Assembly (NCBI RefSeq): GCF_014653695.1
Contig: NZ_BNAR01000005.1
Span: 434,001-498,000 of the forward strand
DNA: 64,000 bases
Direction of reading: 5' to 3'
From: Lentzea cavernae
Lineage (GTDB): Bacteria; Actinomycetota; Actinomycetes; Mycobacteriales; Pseudonocardiaceae
This document shows positions 8,647 to 16,792 of the stretch, one piece after another. Numbering within the stretch: position 1 is the stretch's first letter; each line of letters begins with the position of its first letter. The notes under the pieces are model-generated. The model worked only from the letters and a program-made list of their open reading frames with translations. It ran no database searches and had not been told where the DNA came from. The position numbers and the translations under genes were made by a program.

Positions 8647-9513
8647 GTGAGCCCGGATCCGCACCCAGCTCTCCACCTCGACCGAATTTCATTCGCCACC
8701 GACCCTTTTCCACGTGAACCGCGAACCGCCCGTAACGCGTTCTCCCCCTTGAACGAAGAGACGTTGGCATGCACCCGAACGATCGGGGCGAAAGGCGGCA
8801 TCAGCATTTCCGATGACTTTTTCCGTGCCTGGTCAGAGATGCTGACGTCCGTCACGCGCTACTGCCGGCACGTGACCGACAACAGCGCTGATGCCGATGA
8901 CCTCGTGCAGGTGGTGGCACTGCGGGCGTGGCGGGGATTCCATTCCCTGCGGAATCCCGAGGTCTTTCCCGCGTGGGTGATGAAGATTGCCGAACGCGAG
9001 ACAACACGTTATCGCGGAAAGCAGGCGAAGCGGCGGGAGAACGAGGTTCCGCTACCGGAAGAGGTCGACGAGATCATGCCTCTCGACCATTCCGAACCCG
9101 CACCGACCTTCGCGGACGGGTCGTGGTGGAGCGAAGTGGTCTCCGACGCCGAAGAGCGAGGCGCGGTGAGCCCCGCCGAGAGTCAGGTGGTGCTCGCACG
9201 GCTCGCCGCGGACGGGGTCACGTGGGACGAGATCGGCCTGCCACTGGGGCTGACCGGTGCCGCGTGCGCGGTGCTGCACAGCCGTGCCGTGCCGAAGATC
9301 CGGGTCCACCTCCTCTGCCATCGGGCCGACGACATCGGTGGTCTGGAAGCGATAGAGGCCGCCTATCTCGAGGCGGAAGGGCTTTCACCGGCGGAACGGG
9401 ACGTGTTCGAGGCGATCGTCCTGCGTCGCGCTCCCACGTACCGGCGGCGTGGCTGGCACGTGGCGTTGCGGCGGGCCTGCACGGTCGTCGCCGAACGAAT
9501 GGATCTGTCGTGA
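8647..9513 (+). CDS. Sigma-70 (ECF)-like protein
   Basis: Up to 288 residues. The middle of the N-terminal half reads as sigma region 2: SADADDLVQVVALRAWRGF, then NPEVFPAWVMKIAERETTRYR, matching the core-binding helix and the W-containing -10 helix of ECF sigma factors. A second domain (about 180-235, SPAESQVVLARLAADGVTWDEIG...) fits a weak region 4 helix-turn-helix, and a further helical unit ends the protein. The start is uncertain: GTG 8647 gives the longest form but has no clear ribosome site, while TTG 8764 and ATG 8839 are alternatives. The stop overlaps a micro-ORF start as TGATG. It may switch on the following operon, or be a sigma-derived adaptor. Confidence 0.6.
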   Translation: MSPDPHPALHLDRISFATDPFPREPRTARNAFSPLNEETLACTRTIGAKGGISISDDFFRAWSEMLTSVTRYCRHVTDNSADADDLVQVVALRAWRGFHSLRNPEVFPAWVMKIAERETTRYRGKQAKRRENEVPLPEEVDEIMPLDHSEPAPTFADGSWWSEVVSDAEERGAVSPAESQVVLARLAADGVTWDEIGLPLGLTGAACAVLHSRAVPKIRVHLLCHRADDIGGLEAIEAAYLEAEGLSPAERDVFEAIVLRRAPTYRRRGWHVALRRACTVVAERMDLS

Positions 9514-9608
9514 TGACCGGAAGAGTTCGCGGAAGCTGCAATGCGAGCGCCGGGGGCGGGGTCTTCCACCACGACAAGGACATCCACGACCGAGGAGACC
9601 GGACATGA
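9513..9608 (+). CDS. Micro-ORF of 31 residues, coupled on both sides
   Basis: ATG at 9513 overlaps the stop of the sigma-like gene (TGATG), and its own TGA at 9606-9608 overlaps the ATG of the next gene (ATGA). The peptide starts MTGRVRGSCNASAGGG and ends HHDKDIHDRGDRT: basic N-terminus, Gly-rich centre, His/Asp-rich tail. No relatives come to mind. It could be a genuine small component, or simply a reading frame that carries ribosomes from one gene to the next. The double overlap in the same style as the rest of the operon is the only evidence. Confidence 0.45.
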   Translation: MTGRVRGSCNASAGGGVFHHDKDIHDRGDRT

Positions 9609-10273
9609 CGTGGTGGCAACAGGACTTCGGGGGCGATGCGGGAGAGCCTCCCTCCGCTGACGCCGGCGCGGACGTGCCCTCCTGGCTGGAAGTGCGGCCG
9701 GACGGGTCCGAGCTGCTGGTGTACGGCGAGATCACCGCACAGCGCACCGACTTCTTCGAGGACTTCGAGGCGAGGAGCGCACTGTGCTGCTGTGCGGACG
9801 TTCTGCGGGCGTTCGACCGGCCGGTCGGGTTCGCGGACCTCGAAGCGCGGCTGGCCGACACGCCCTACCGCGACGCCTCGGACCTCTCGGTCGCGGGCAT
9901 GGCCGCGGTGCTGGAACTCAACGGAGTGTCCGCCAGGGCCGAGGTCGGCCTGTCGCTGGAGGACCTCGCCGCGCACGCCGAGCAGGGCAGGGGGTGCGTG
10001 ATCGCGGTCGACGCCGGCGTGTGGTGGAACGAACCGGCCCACTGGGGGTTCGGTGCCGCCAACCTGCCGCTGACGCTCACGGCGTCGGCCCGCGATCCCG
10101 CGAGCGGCGATCTGCGCGGCTTCTACTTCAACGATCCCGCCTCCGGACGGGACGGCGTCTACGGCGACACCGCCGTCGTGTCCCGCTCGTGGCTCGAAAC
10201 CGGCGCGCAGATGGTCTTCACCGAAGTGATCAAGACCTGGGTCGGCGACCTGCTCGAAGGGATCTTCGGATGA
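9605..10273 (+). CDS. C39-like papain-fold protein, probably catalytically dead
   Basis: A 222-residue protein with the outline of the C39-like (Peptidase_C39_2) fold: a Cys cluster CCC at 61-63 before a helix VLRAF, a central LSVAGMAAVLELNGV segment, then RGCVIAVDAGVWWN and the C-terminal RDPASGDLRGFYFNDPASG, which in active relatives follows the catalytic His strand (usually NHAV). Here that strand reads NLPLTLTAS, so the His seems replaced by Leu. It may therefore bind rather than cut. ATG 9605 has AGGAGA 9 bases upstream; longer open frames start inside the sigma-like gene. Second overlap: ATGA with the next gene. Confidence 0.55.
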   Translation: MTWWQQDFGGDAGEPPSADAGADVPSWLEVRPDGSELLVYGEITAQRTDFFEDFEARSALCCCADVLRAFDRPVGFADLEARLADTPYRDASDLSVAGMAAVLELNGVSARAEVGLSLEDLAAHAEQGRGCVIAVDAGVWWNEPAHWGFGAANLPLTLTASARDPASGDLRGFYFNDPASGRDGVYGDTAVVSRSWLETGAQMVFTEVIKTWVGDLLEGIFG

Positions 10274-10782
10274 GCTCCTCCTACCCGGCGGTCCGCCGGG
10301 CCTTCCTCGCCGCGCCGATCCGCGTGGACGTGCCGCTCGGTCACCAGATCAGCGTGCCGCTGCCCACCTCGGCCTGGCCGGCCCCGTCCTACCTGGGTTT
10401 CGCGTGCCCCGCCACGCGCACGCGCGGCACCCCTCCCGTGGTCAGCGCGCCGGACCGGTGGTGGGCGGTGACGGCGGAGCGCCCGGTGCTCGTCGCCTAC
10501 GCACACACCCTGCACATCCCCCTCTCCGGTCCGGCCGACCCGGCACCCGTCTCCGTCGCGACCGAACGGCAGGGCGACGAACTGGAGGAGGACCTGCGGG
10601 TGGCCGGCGAACTGCTCGACCAGGTGACGCCGGCGTTCTTCGCCGGCACGAACGTCGCCGCGCGGCAACGTGAAGAGCTGCGCGAGTGCCTTGTCGCCGT
10701 TCTGCCCCGCGCGCTGCTGCCCTGGTACCGGGCCGCGGTACCCACCTTCTTCCGCTGGCTCGACGAGAGCGAGGCGTCATGA
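10270..10782 (+). CDS. Uncharacterised 170-residue protein of dynamin operon
   Basis: I do not recognise this family. The protein begins SSYPAVRRAFLAAPIRVDVPLG, has several Pro/Ala-rich strand-like segments in the first half, then an acidic helix (QGDELEEDLRVAGELLDQV) and a helical C-terminus rich in aromatic residues (LLPWYRAAVPTFFRWLDE). No signal peptide or transmembrane segment is evident. Its start overlaps the previous stop (ATGA) and its stop overlaps the next start (ATGA), so it is made in step with the C39-like protein and the pseudo-GTPase and is likely a partner of one of them. Confidence 0.6.
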   Translation: MSSSYPAVRRAFLAAPIRVDVPLGHQISVPLPTSAWPAPSYLGFACPATRTRGTPPVVSAPDRWWAVTAERPVLVAYAHTLHIPLSGPADPAPVSVATERQGDELEEDLRVAGELLDQVTPAFFAGTNVAARQREELRECLVAVLPRALLPWYRAAVPTFFRWLDESEAS

Positions 10783-12083
10783 CCCAGGCGATCACCGACG
10801 ACATGATCTCCATCGCGGAGGCCCACCACTGGAAGGACATCTCCGAGTTCCTCCGCGGTGCTCCGCCCTCCGACGACCAGACCGTGCTCCTGCTGACCGG
10901 TTCAGGAGCCGACGCCACCGAGTTCGCGGAACGGATGCGGGCACCCGTGCGGACCACCGCCCTCGCCTCGGTCCGCTGGGAGACGGTCCTGAGCGCGAGC
11001 CGGATCGTCGCGTTCGTCGAGCTCGGCGCCACGCTCACGCTGGACGAGGTGCGCCTGCTCGAGAACCTGCTCGCGCTTCCGGCCGACGCGCGGTGTCTCG
11101 TGCTGCGCCAGCGCGACGACATGTCCCCCGAGGACGTCGACGCGGCGCTCAAAGGGTTGTGGCGGGTGCTCTTCGCCCAGCCCAACGAACGCTGGCGAGG
11201 TCAGGACCTGCGCGAGAACGGCTGCCTCACCTGGCATCGCGACGCGGCCGAGATCGACGAATGGCTGACCGAACCACGGCCGGATCCCCTGCCACGACTG
11301 CGTTTGCACCACGCGCTCACCACCATGGAGAAACGCGCGGAAGCCCTCCCGGCTCGGCCCGCGGCAGACCACGTCCACCTCCTCAGCGAGATCGGAAGCC
11401 ATGAACGCGCGCTCGCGTCCATTCTCGACGACCGGCTGAACCTGTTGCGCGACAACGCGGACATGGCCGTCCGCGCGGCCGAGCTCACCCTGCTGAAGAG
11501 CAGGCCGGGCGAACGCTCGAGGGTGCTCGACCAGCTCACCGGCGACCTGCGGCAGCTGGCCGTCGACCACACCGATGCCCTGGTCCTGAAGGCGACCCGC
11601 TCGCTGGACGGCCTGCCCGGCGCGACCGGCCTGCTCACCGCCCTGCACACCCGGCCGGCGTTCTCGGAGGCCGACCTCCCCCAGGAGGTCGTCGCTCCGC
11701 CGACGCCTTCCCGCGATCCGACGCTGGGACTGATCACGGCCGGAGCCACGACACTGGTGCTCCGCCGGATCACCACGCCGCTGCTCGGCGGAGCCACCGG
11801 TGCCGTGATCGGACTGATCGTCCACCACCTCAGGCGGTTCCGGGCGGACGGTGACGCCGAAATCGCGTTCCGCCGCACGCTTTCCGAGCTGTCCACCCGG
11901 TTGCGCGGCGACCTCGCGCGCGACGTCGACGCGCACGCCGCCGAGCTGCGCGCTGAGATCGCGCGGCGCTTCGCCCAACTCAGGAACGACCTCCCCGCGC
12001 CCCCCGCCGGCCCGGGAACCGACGACCGGCTCGCGGCGCTCCGCGAGCGCCTCCACGCCACCACGACGACGGAAGAAGGCTGA
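10779..12083 (+). CDS. Dynamin-like protein with degenerate GTPase motifs
   Basis: A 434-residue protein whose layout copies its dynamin neighbours: an N-terminal alpha/beta domain (VLLLTGSGADATEF where a P-loop would be, then a strand RIVAFVELG and LTLDEVRLLENLL), a helical stalk, a hydrophobic hairpin (about 335-372, LGLITAGATTLVLRRI... GGATGAVIGLIVHHL) and an amphipathic helical tail. The Lys-Ser/Thr of Walker A is absent, so GTP binding is doubtful. I read it as a pseudo-GTPase or membrane-anchored adaptor for the two true GTPases downstream. The fold assignment is inference; the unknown alternative is a coiled membrane protein. ATG overlaps the previous stop; 2 bases separate it from the next start. 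Confidence 0.5.
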   Translation: MTQAITDDMISIAEAHHWKDISEFLRGAPPSDDQTVLLLTGSGADATEFAERMRAPVRTTALASVRWETVLSASRIVAFVELGATLTLDEVRLLENLLALPADARCLVLRQRDDMSPEDVDAALKGLWRVLFAQPNERWRGQDLRENGCLTWHRDAAEIDEWLTEPRPDPLPRLRLHHALTTMEKRAEALPARPAADHVHLLSEIGSHERALASILDDRLNLLRDNADMAVRAAELTLLKSRPGERSRVLDQLTGDLRQLAVDHTDALVLKATRSLDGLPGATGLLTALHTRPAFSEADLPQEVVAPPTPSRDPTLGLITAGATTLVLRRITTPLLGGATGAVIGLIVHHLRRFRADGDAEIAFRRTLSELSTRLRGDLARDVDAHAAELRAEIARRFAQLRNDLPAPPAGPGTDDRLAALRERLHATTTTEEG

Positions 12084-12085
12084 TC

Positions 12086-14104
12086 ATGAACACCGGCGAC
12101 CCCACGATCGGCGATCGGCTCAAGGGCAGGACCGCGGTCAAGGAGGAGATCGAGAGCGCGATCCTCGCGCTCGCGAAGGTGGCGGCCACGATCGGGATGC
12201 AGGAGTCCTCGGACGCGCTGTGCACCACTGCCGCGAACCTGCGCGACGACAAGTTCAAGATCCTCGTCATGGGCCGGTTCAACAACGGCAAGTCGACCCT
12301 GCTCAACGCACTGACCGGCGGCGTCACCCACTCCACCGCGCTGGACGGTCGCGCCGGGCCGCTGCCCGTCGGCCGCCTGCCCGCGACCGCGGTGCTGACC
12401 CGCATCGAGTACGACACCACCCCCGCGGTGACCGCCTGGCACATGGACGGCAGCTCCCGGCCGTGGTCTCTCAGCCAGTTCCTGGAGAACTCCACGCTCG
12501 ACAACACGGTCACCTCGCGTGAGAACGCCGCGCGGTTCGAGAACATCCGCGAGTTCGAGCTGAGGTACCCGGCGCGGTTGTGCCAGAACGGCGTCGTCCT
12601 CTACGACTCCCCCGGCACCGAGGAGAACCCCCGCCGCACCGCGATCACCGAGGAGGCGGCTACGCGGTGCGACGCGGCCATCGTGGTCTTCGGCACCCAC
12701 TCCCCGCTGGGAGAGCAGGAGGTGGTGGCCGCGGTCAGGCTCATCGAGGGCGGCACCAAGGTGTTCGCGGCGCTGAACGTCTTCGACCCGGAGCACCTCG
12801 ACGACCCGATGCGCGCGATGGTGTGGAACAAGTTCCTCAACGAGTACCAGGAGGTCGCGCAGCCGTGGGCGGGCGAGGACCTCACGACCCACGACATCTT
12901 CCCCGTGGACGCGCGCAGGGCCGCTCAGGCACGGCACGGCGGTGATCCCGCGGGCGTGGAACGGTCCGGACTCTCCGCGTTCGAGGACAGGCTCGCCCAG
13001 TTCCTGCTGGACGAACGCTTCGAGGTGCACGTGCAGCGGTTCAGCGCGCAGGCCGTCGAGGAGTGCGCCGCGGTCGAGCAGCAGATCCGGGCGGTGGAGG
13101 TGGCGGCGAGGGCCGACCAGACGAAGTTCCAGCGCGACTTCGAGCAGGTCCTGCCGAAGCTGGCCGAGTTGCACAAGCGGGCGAAGCGGATCGACGACGC
13201 CGTCGAGCACGCCACCGAGCAGGGCGTCTCCCAGCTCGAGAAGATCGTCCAGTCCAGCGAGCGGGGCATCCTCGCCGACCTCCCGGGCCACCTCGACACG
13301 GTGAGGATCCAGTCCGGGAACCTCCTCACGGCCACGTTGAGGCTCAAGAAGACCTCGGCCGCCGCCGAGCAGGCCATCAACGACTTCGTCAAGGCGCGCA
13401 GGGAGAAGGCCAGCAAGCGCTGCGAGGAACGACTGCACGAGATCATGACGAGGATGTTCGACACGATCGCCGGCGAGGTGGCCGAGATCGACCGGGAGCT
13501 CGAGAACATCAAGTTCGCGCTCGTCGGCAGGAACGTGGACGCCGCTGCGCACCAGCCGGTGATCGGCAACGTCGAACGAGCCGCGGCGGCCGTGCTCGGC
13601 CTGGTCTTCGGAAACGCCGCGGGCGCCGTCACGGGCGGCGCGGGCGGGTGGCGCGGCGCGGTCGGCGGCGCCGCGGGAGCGATCGGCACGGTGGTCGCGT
13701 TGAGCGCGGCCGGAGCGGGACTGGCCGTCATCGCGCCGGCCGCCCTGGTCGCCGCCGCGGTCCTCGGCCAGGCCGCCGGTGCCGCGGGACTCGAGCGGCG
13801 GGTCAAGGAGAACGCGTTGAAGAAGGCGATCGACGACCTGCGCGACCAGGAGCCCGTCGCGGTCTCCGAAGTCGAGAAGGTGGTGCGCGCGCAGTTCGCG
13901 AAGCTCGACCCGATGAGGCAGTCGATCTCGTCCGCACTGGCCGCGGAGGAGCAGAAGATCCACGCCACCCACCAGGCGAACCGCGGCAGCCAGGCCGAGC
14001 GCGCCCGCACGCTCGAGCAGATGGAGGACGCGCGCACCGAACTGAAGCGGTGGCTCACCACGCTCGAGGGCATGCTCACCAAAGTCCGCCAGGGGGTCAG
14101 ATGA
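12086..14104 (+). CDS. Dynamin-like GTPase 1
   Basis: A 672-residue bacterial dynamin-like protein. G1 is GRFNNGKST at 63-71, a G2 Thr lies in PATAVLT near 112, G3 is DSPGTEE near 173-179. The G4 position reads ALNVFD (about 229-234) where NKxD is normal. After a long helical stalk (about 320-490, strongly charged) comes a Gly/Ala-rich hydrophobic paddle (about 500-572), then a coiled-coil tail. This is the architecture of DynA/IniA/LeoA-type proteins that bind and fuse or remodel membranes using GTP. It is coupled by overlap (ATGA) to a second, shorter dynamin, so the two probably act as a hetero-oligomer, as known for paired bacterial dynamins. Confidence 0.85.
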   Translation: MNTGDPTIGDRLKGRTAVKEEIESAILALAKVAATIGMQESSDALCTTAANLRDDKFKILVMGRFNNGKSTLLNALTGGVTHSTALDGRAGPLPVGRLPATAVLTRIEYDTTPAVTAWHMDGSSRPWSLSQFLENSTLDNTVTSRENAARFENIREFELRYPARLCQNGVVLYDSPGTEENPRRTAITEEAATRCDAAIVVFGTHSPLGEQEVVAAVRLIEGGTKVFAALNVFDPEHLDDPMRAMVWNKFLNEYQEVAQPWAGEDLTTHDIFPVDARRAAQARHGGDPAGVERSGLSAFEDRLAQFLLDERFEVHVQRFSAQAVEECAAVEQQIRAVEVAARADQTKFQRDFEQVLPKLAELHKRAKRIDDAVEHATEQGVSQLEKIVQSSERGILADLPGHLDTVRIQSGNLLTATLRLKKTSAAAEQAINDFVKARREKASKRCEERLHEIMTRMFDTIAGEVAEIDRELENIKFALVGRNVDAAAHQPVIGNVERAAAAVLGLVFGNAAGAVTGGAGGWRGAVGGAAGAIGTVVALSAAGAGLAVIAPAALVAAAVLGQAAGAAGLERRVKENALKKAIDDLRDQEPVAVSEVEKVVRAQFAKLDPMRQSISSALAAEEQKIHATHQANRGSQAERARTLEQMEDARTELKRWLTTLEGMLTKVRQGVR

Positions 14105-15810
14105 CCGCGGTCCAGGCATCGGACGATCTGCGCCGCCTCGCCGCGGCGGTCGACGTCGACGGCGGCGTCGAACGGCTCAGGTCGTGGCGCGAATGCGCCC
14201 GAGCGCTGGGCGCGGACGGCGAGCGGTGGCGAGCCTGGCTGGCGGAGATCGCCGAACGGCTCGAACGGCCCGAGGTCCACGTCGTGTTCGGCGGGCACTT
14301 CAACTTCGGCAAGTCGACGCTGCTGAACACGATGATCGGCCGGACGTTGCTGCCCACGAGGCGGTTGCCGGACACCGGGGCGCCGTGCGTGATCCGGTCC
14401 GGCCCGGAGGACCGGGTGGTGGCGGTGTCCGGCGGCAAGGTGGTGAAACTGCCGTTCGACACCGCCGCCATCGCCGACCAGGTGTCGGTGCACGACGCCG
14501 CCGGCAAGGCCCGGCACGGCTCCGCCGCCGCGATCGACCGGGTCGTCGTCACCCTCGCGGACGGCGTGGTTCCGGCCGGTGTGCGGTGGATCGACTCTCC
14601 GGGCATCAACGACGAGCCGCCGATGACCGAACGCGCGAGGGAGACCGCCGCCGACGCGGACGTCCTGGTGTGGGTGCTCAGCAGCGTCCACCCGCTGACC
14701 GAGCCTGAACAGCTGTTCCTCGCGGACCACGCTGCCCGGTGCGGTGACAGGGGTCTGCTGTTCGTGGTCAACGTCTTCCTCGACGAGGACCCGGACGCGG
14801 AGTGGTCAGGCCTGCAGCGGTCGTTCTACGAGACCAGGGTGGAGGAGTTCGCCGAGGAGGCCGGGATCACGTGCCCACCGCCCGTCTTCGTGTCGGCGAG
14901 AGGTGCCGCGCAACGGCCGGATGCCTTCGGAGGACACGAGTTCCGGGCCGCGCTCGAGAAGGCGAGCACGGCGGGGAAGCCGACGGTGCGACGAGCGCGG
15001 GCCGGCCGTGCCCTGATCGCGCTCACCGCTCTGCGCGCCGAGGTGGCCCAGAGGATCGGGGAGGCGGAAGCACGTCTGTCCGAGGCACGGAACGCCTACG
15101 CGGAGGCAATGGCCGCGTACTCCGTGCACGCCGAACTCCGCCGCGTGCTGAAGGAGTCCGTCAGCGAACTGGTCAAGGCGGCGGGGAACGACATCGAGGC
15201 GTCCGTGAACCAGATCGCGGCCGGCCTGGCGGCGCCCCGCACCGGTGACGCCTCCTACCAGCGCGCGCTCGACTCCAGGATCCGGGAGTCCGTCGACGAC
15301 CGGGTCCGCGCGCTCGCCGCGGAGATCCGGGCCGCGGCCGCCGACACCGCCGCTCGGTTCGGTGTGCACCCCCCGCACTCCTCGCTGGCCGAACGGCTGT
15401 ACGACCTCGCCGCCCCGGACCTCCAGTTGCTCGAGGTCGAACTGGGCAGCGGATCACAGGCCACGGCCCGGATCTTCGGAGGCGCGGTCGGCGCCGTGCT
15501 CGGAGCGGTGGCGGGGCCGGCGGGCGCGACCGCGGGGGCGATGGCGGGCGCCACGCTCGCGGGCAGGTTCGGCAGGAACAGCACCGCGAACCGGCTCGCA
15601 CTCGTCGCCACCGCCACCAGGGAGGCGGGACAGCGGGAAGCCGCGCGGGTACTGGCTCTGGACGACGCACTGTTCACGTCGGCGCTCAGCGAGACCGGCG
15701 GCACGCCTCGGATGCCCCAGGCATCGGACCGTTCTCGGCTCGACGCGCTGCTGGTGTTCGACGAGCAGTTGGCGCGGCCGGCCGAGGACGCGCTCGTGGA
15801 GGCACTGTGA
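14101..15810 (+). CDS. Dynamin-like GTPase 2
   Basis: A 569-residue dynamin-like protein, clearly distinct in sequence from dynamin 1. G1 is GHFNFGKST at 65-73, G3 DSPGIND near 164-170, and the G4 region again reads VVNVF followed by LDED rather than NKxD. A helical stalk covers about 320-450; a glycine/alanine hydrophobic hairpin lies at about 458-496 (GAVGAVLGAVAGPAGATAGAMAGATLAG). The tail is short. ATG 14101 overlaps the stop of dynamin 1; its TGA overlaps the GTG of the next gene. The pair with unlike lengths and tails suggests division of labour, one scaffold and one tether. Confidence 0.85.
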   Translation: MTAVQASDDLRRLAAAVDVDGGVERLRSWRECARALGADGERWRAWLAEIAERLERPEVHVVFGGHFNFGKSTLLNTMIGRTLLPTRRLPDTGAPCVIRSGPEDRVVAVSGGKVVKLPFDTAAIADQVSVHDAAGKARHGSAAAIDRVVVTLADGVVPAGVRWIDSPGINDEPPMTERARETAADADVLVWVLSSVHPLTEPEQLFLADHAARCGDRGLLFVVNVFLDEDPDAEWSGLQRSFYETRVEEFAEEAGITCPPPVFVSARGAAQRPDAFGGHEFRAALEKASTAGKPTVRRARAGRALIALTALRAEVAQRIGEAEARLSEARNAYAEAMAAYSVHAELRRVLKESVSELVKAAGNDIEASVNQIAAGLAAPRTGDASYQRALDSRIRESVDDRVRALAAEIRAAAADTAARFGVHPPHSSLAERLYDLAAPDLQLLEVELGSGSQATARIFGGAVGAVLGAVAGPAGATAGAMAGATLAGRFGRNSTANRLALVATATREAGQREAARVLALDDALFTSALSETGGTPRMPQASDRSRLDALLVFDEQLARPAEDALVEAL

Positions 15811-16790
15811 CGATCACCGTGGGACTGGGGCCGGAGGCGCACCGGACGGCCGCGGCGGTCAGGGACGGCCGCGAGGCGACGGTGCTGGGCGACGGCGTCC
15901 GCAGGTACCTGCCCCACGACAACCGGGCCGTCACCGCCGACGACGTGCTCGACTGGCCGGAAACGCCGTGGGACAACGACTTCGCCGACGTCCTCCGCCG
16001 CAGGATCAGCGGCCACCTCGGGCTGGCGGGTTCTGTCGCGGACGAGGACGTGCGACTCGTCGTCTCAGCTTGTCGTCCAGTCGACGTCACGCGTGTCGGT
16101 GCCACCGAACTGGCCGGCGCCGGGCTGGTGTCGGCGGATCAGGTGCATCCGGCGGACGCGCTGCTGTGCCGCTGGCTGGCGGCACGTCCACGCGCCGCCC
16201 AGTCCGTCGTGGTGGCGGCGGTGGGCGATGCGGCGACGGTCGTGCAGGCGTACGAACTGCTCGGCACCGGGCCGGTTCCGCGCGTGCGACGACTGACCCA
16301 CGCGGCGCGGGCCGACGGGGCGCTGCCGCTGACGCGCCGGATGGCCGCCGACGTGCTGGGCCGGCTCCGACCCGGAACCCGTGTTCCGGCGCAGGCGTTC
16401 GCCGACGGCGTCGCGGACTTCGCCTCCCGCGTCGCCGCCGCTCCCGACGGTGCCAGGGTGGCGTGGACCGGACCGTTCGCCGACCGGCTCCGGCCGCCGT
16501 TGCTGGTGAGCGTGGACGAGCTCCGCTCGTGGCCGGAGCGGGAGGTGATCGCGGACGCCGTCGCCGCCGTGGCCCGCGCGACCGATCGGCCGGCGATCGT
16601 GCTCGGAGGACCCGGTGCGGTCTGGCCGCTCGCGGGGCGGGCCTGGCGCAGCGCCTCTCCCGCGGACGACCTGGCGATCGGCGCCGCCTGGTGGCCGAAG
16701 TTCGCGGCGCGCTTCGAAGCGCCGCTGGACCTCCCCGAGACCGACGCCTCTCCCCGTCCCGCAGTGCTTCCACCCTGGCAGCGAGGCTGA
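15807..16790 (+). CDS. Hsp70/actin-fold ATPase-like protein, divergent
   Basis: A 327-residue protein with an eroded actin/Hsp70 pattern. The N-terminus (ITVGLGPEAHRTAAAVRDGREATVLGDG) resembles the phosphate-1 loop and following strands of DnaK, VVVAAVGDAATVVQAYELLG (about 132-151) takes the place of phosphate-2, and AIVLGGPGAVWPL (about 268-280) the adenosine motif. The acidic residues that coordinate Mg-ATP in Hsp70 are not all present and there is no substrate-binding domain. Hsp70-like proteins beside dynamin genes are known in actinobacteria (IniB/A/C-type neighbourhoods). GTG 15807 overlaps the previous stop (GTGA). The fold call is moderate; ATPase activity is uncertain. Confidence 0.5.
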   Translation: MTITVGLGPEAHRTAAAVRDGREATVLGDGVRRYLPHDNRAVTADDVLDWPETPWDNDFADVLRRRISGHLGLAGSVADEDVRLVVSACRPVDVTRVGATELAGAGLVSADQVHPADALLCRWLAARPRAAQSVVVAAVGDAATVVQAYELLGTGPVPRVRRLTHAARADGALPLTRRMAADVLGRLRPGTRVPAQAFADGVADFASRVAAAPDGARVAWTGPFADRLRPPLLVSVDELRSWPEREVIADAVAAVARATDRPAIVLGGPGAVWPLAGRAWRSASPADDLAIGAAWWPKFAARFEAPLDLPETDASPRPAVLPPWQRG

Positions 16791-16792
16791 TC

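Noticed and set aside
15245..16792. N-terminal extension of the HerA protein of over 500 codons
   Set aside because: It overlaps dynamin 2 and the Hsp70-like gene in another frame and is Arg/Pro-rich noise.
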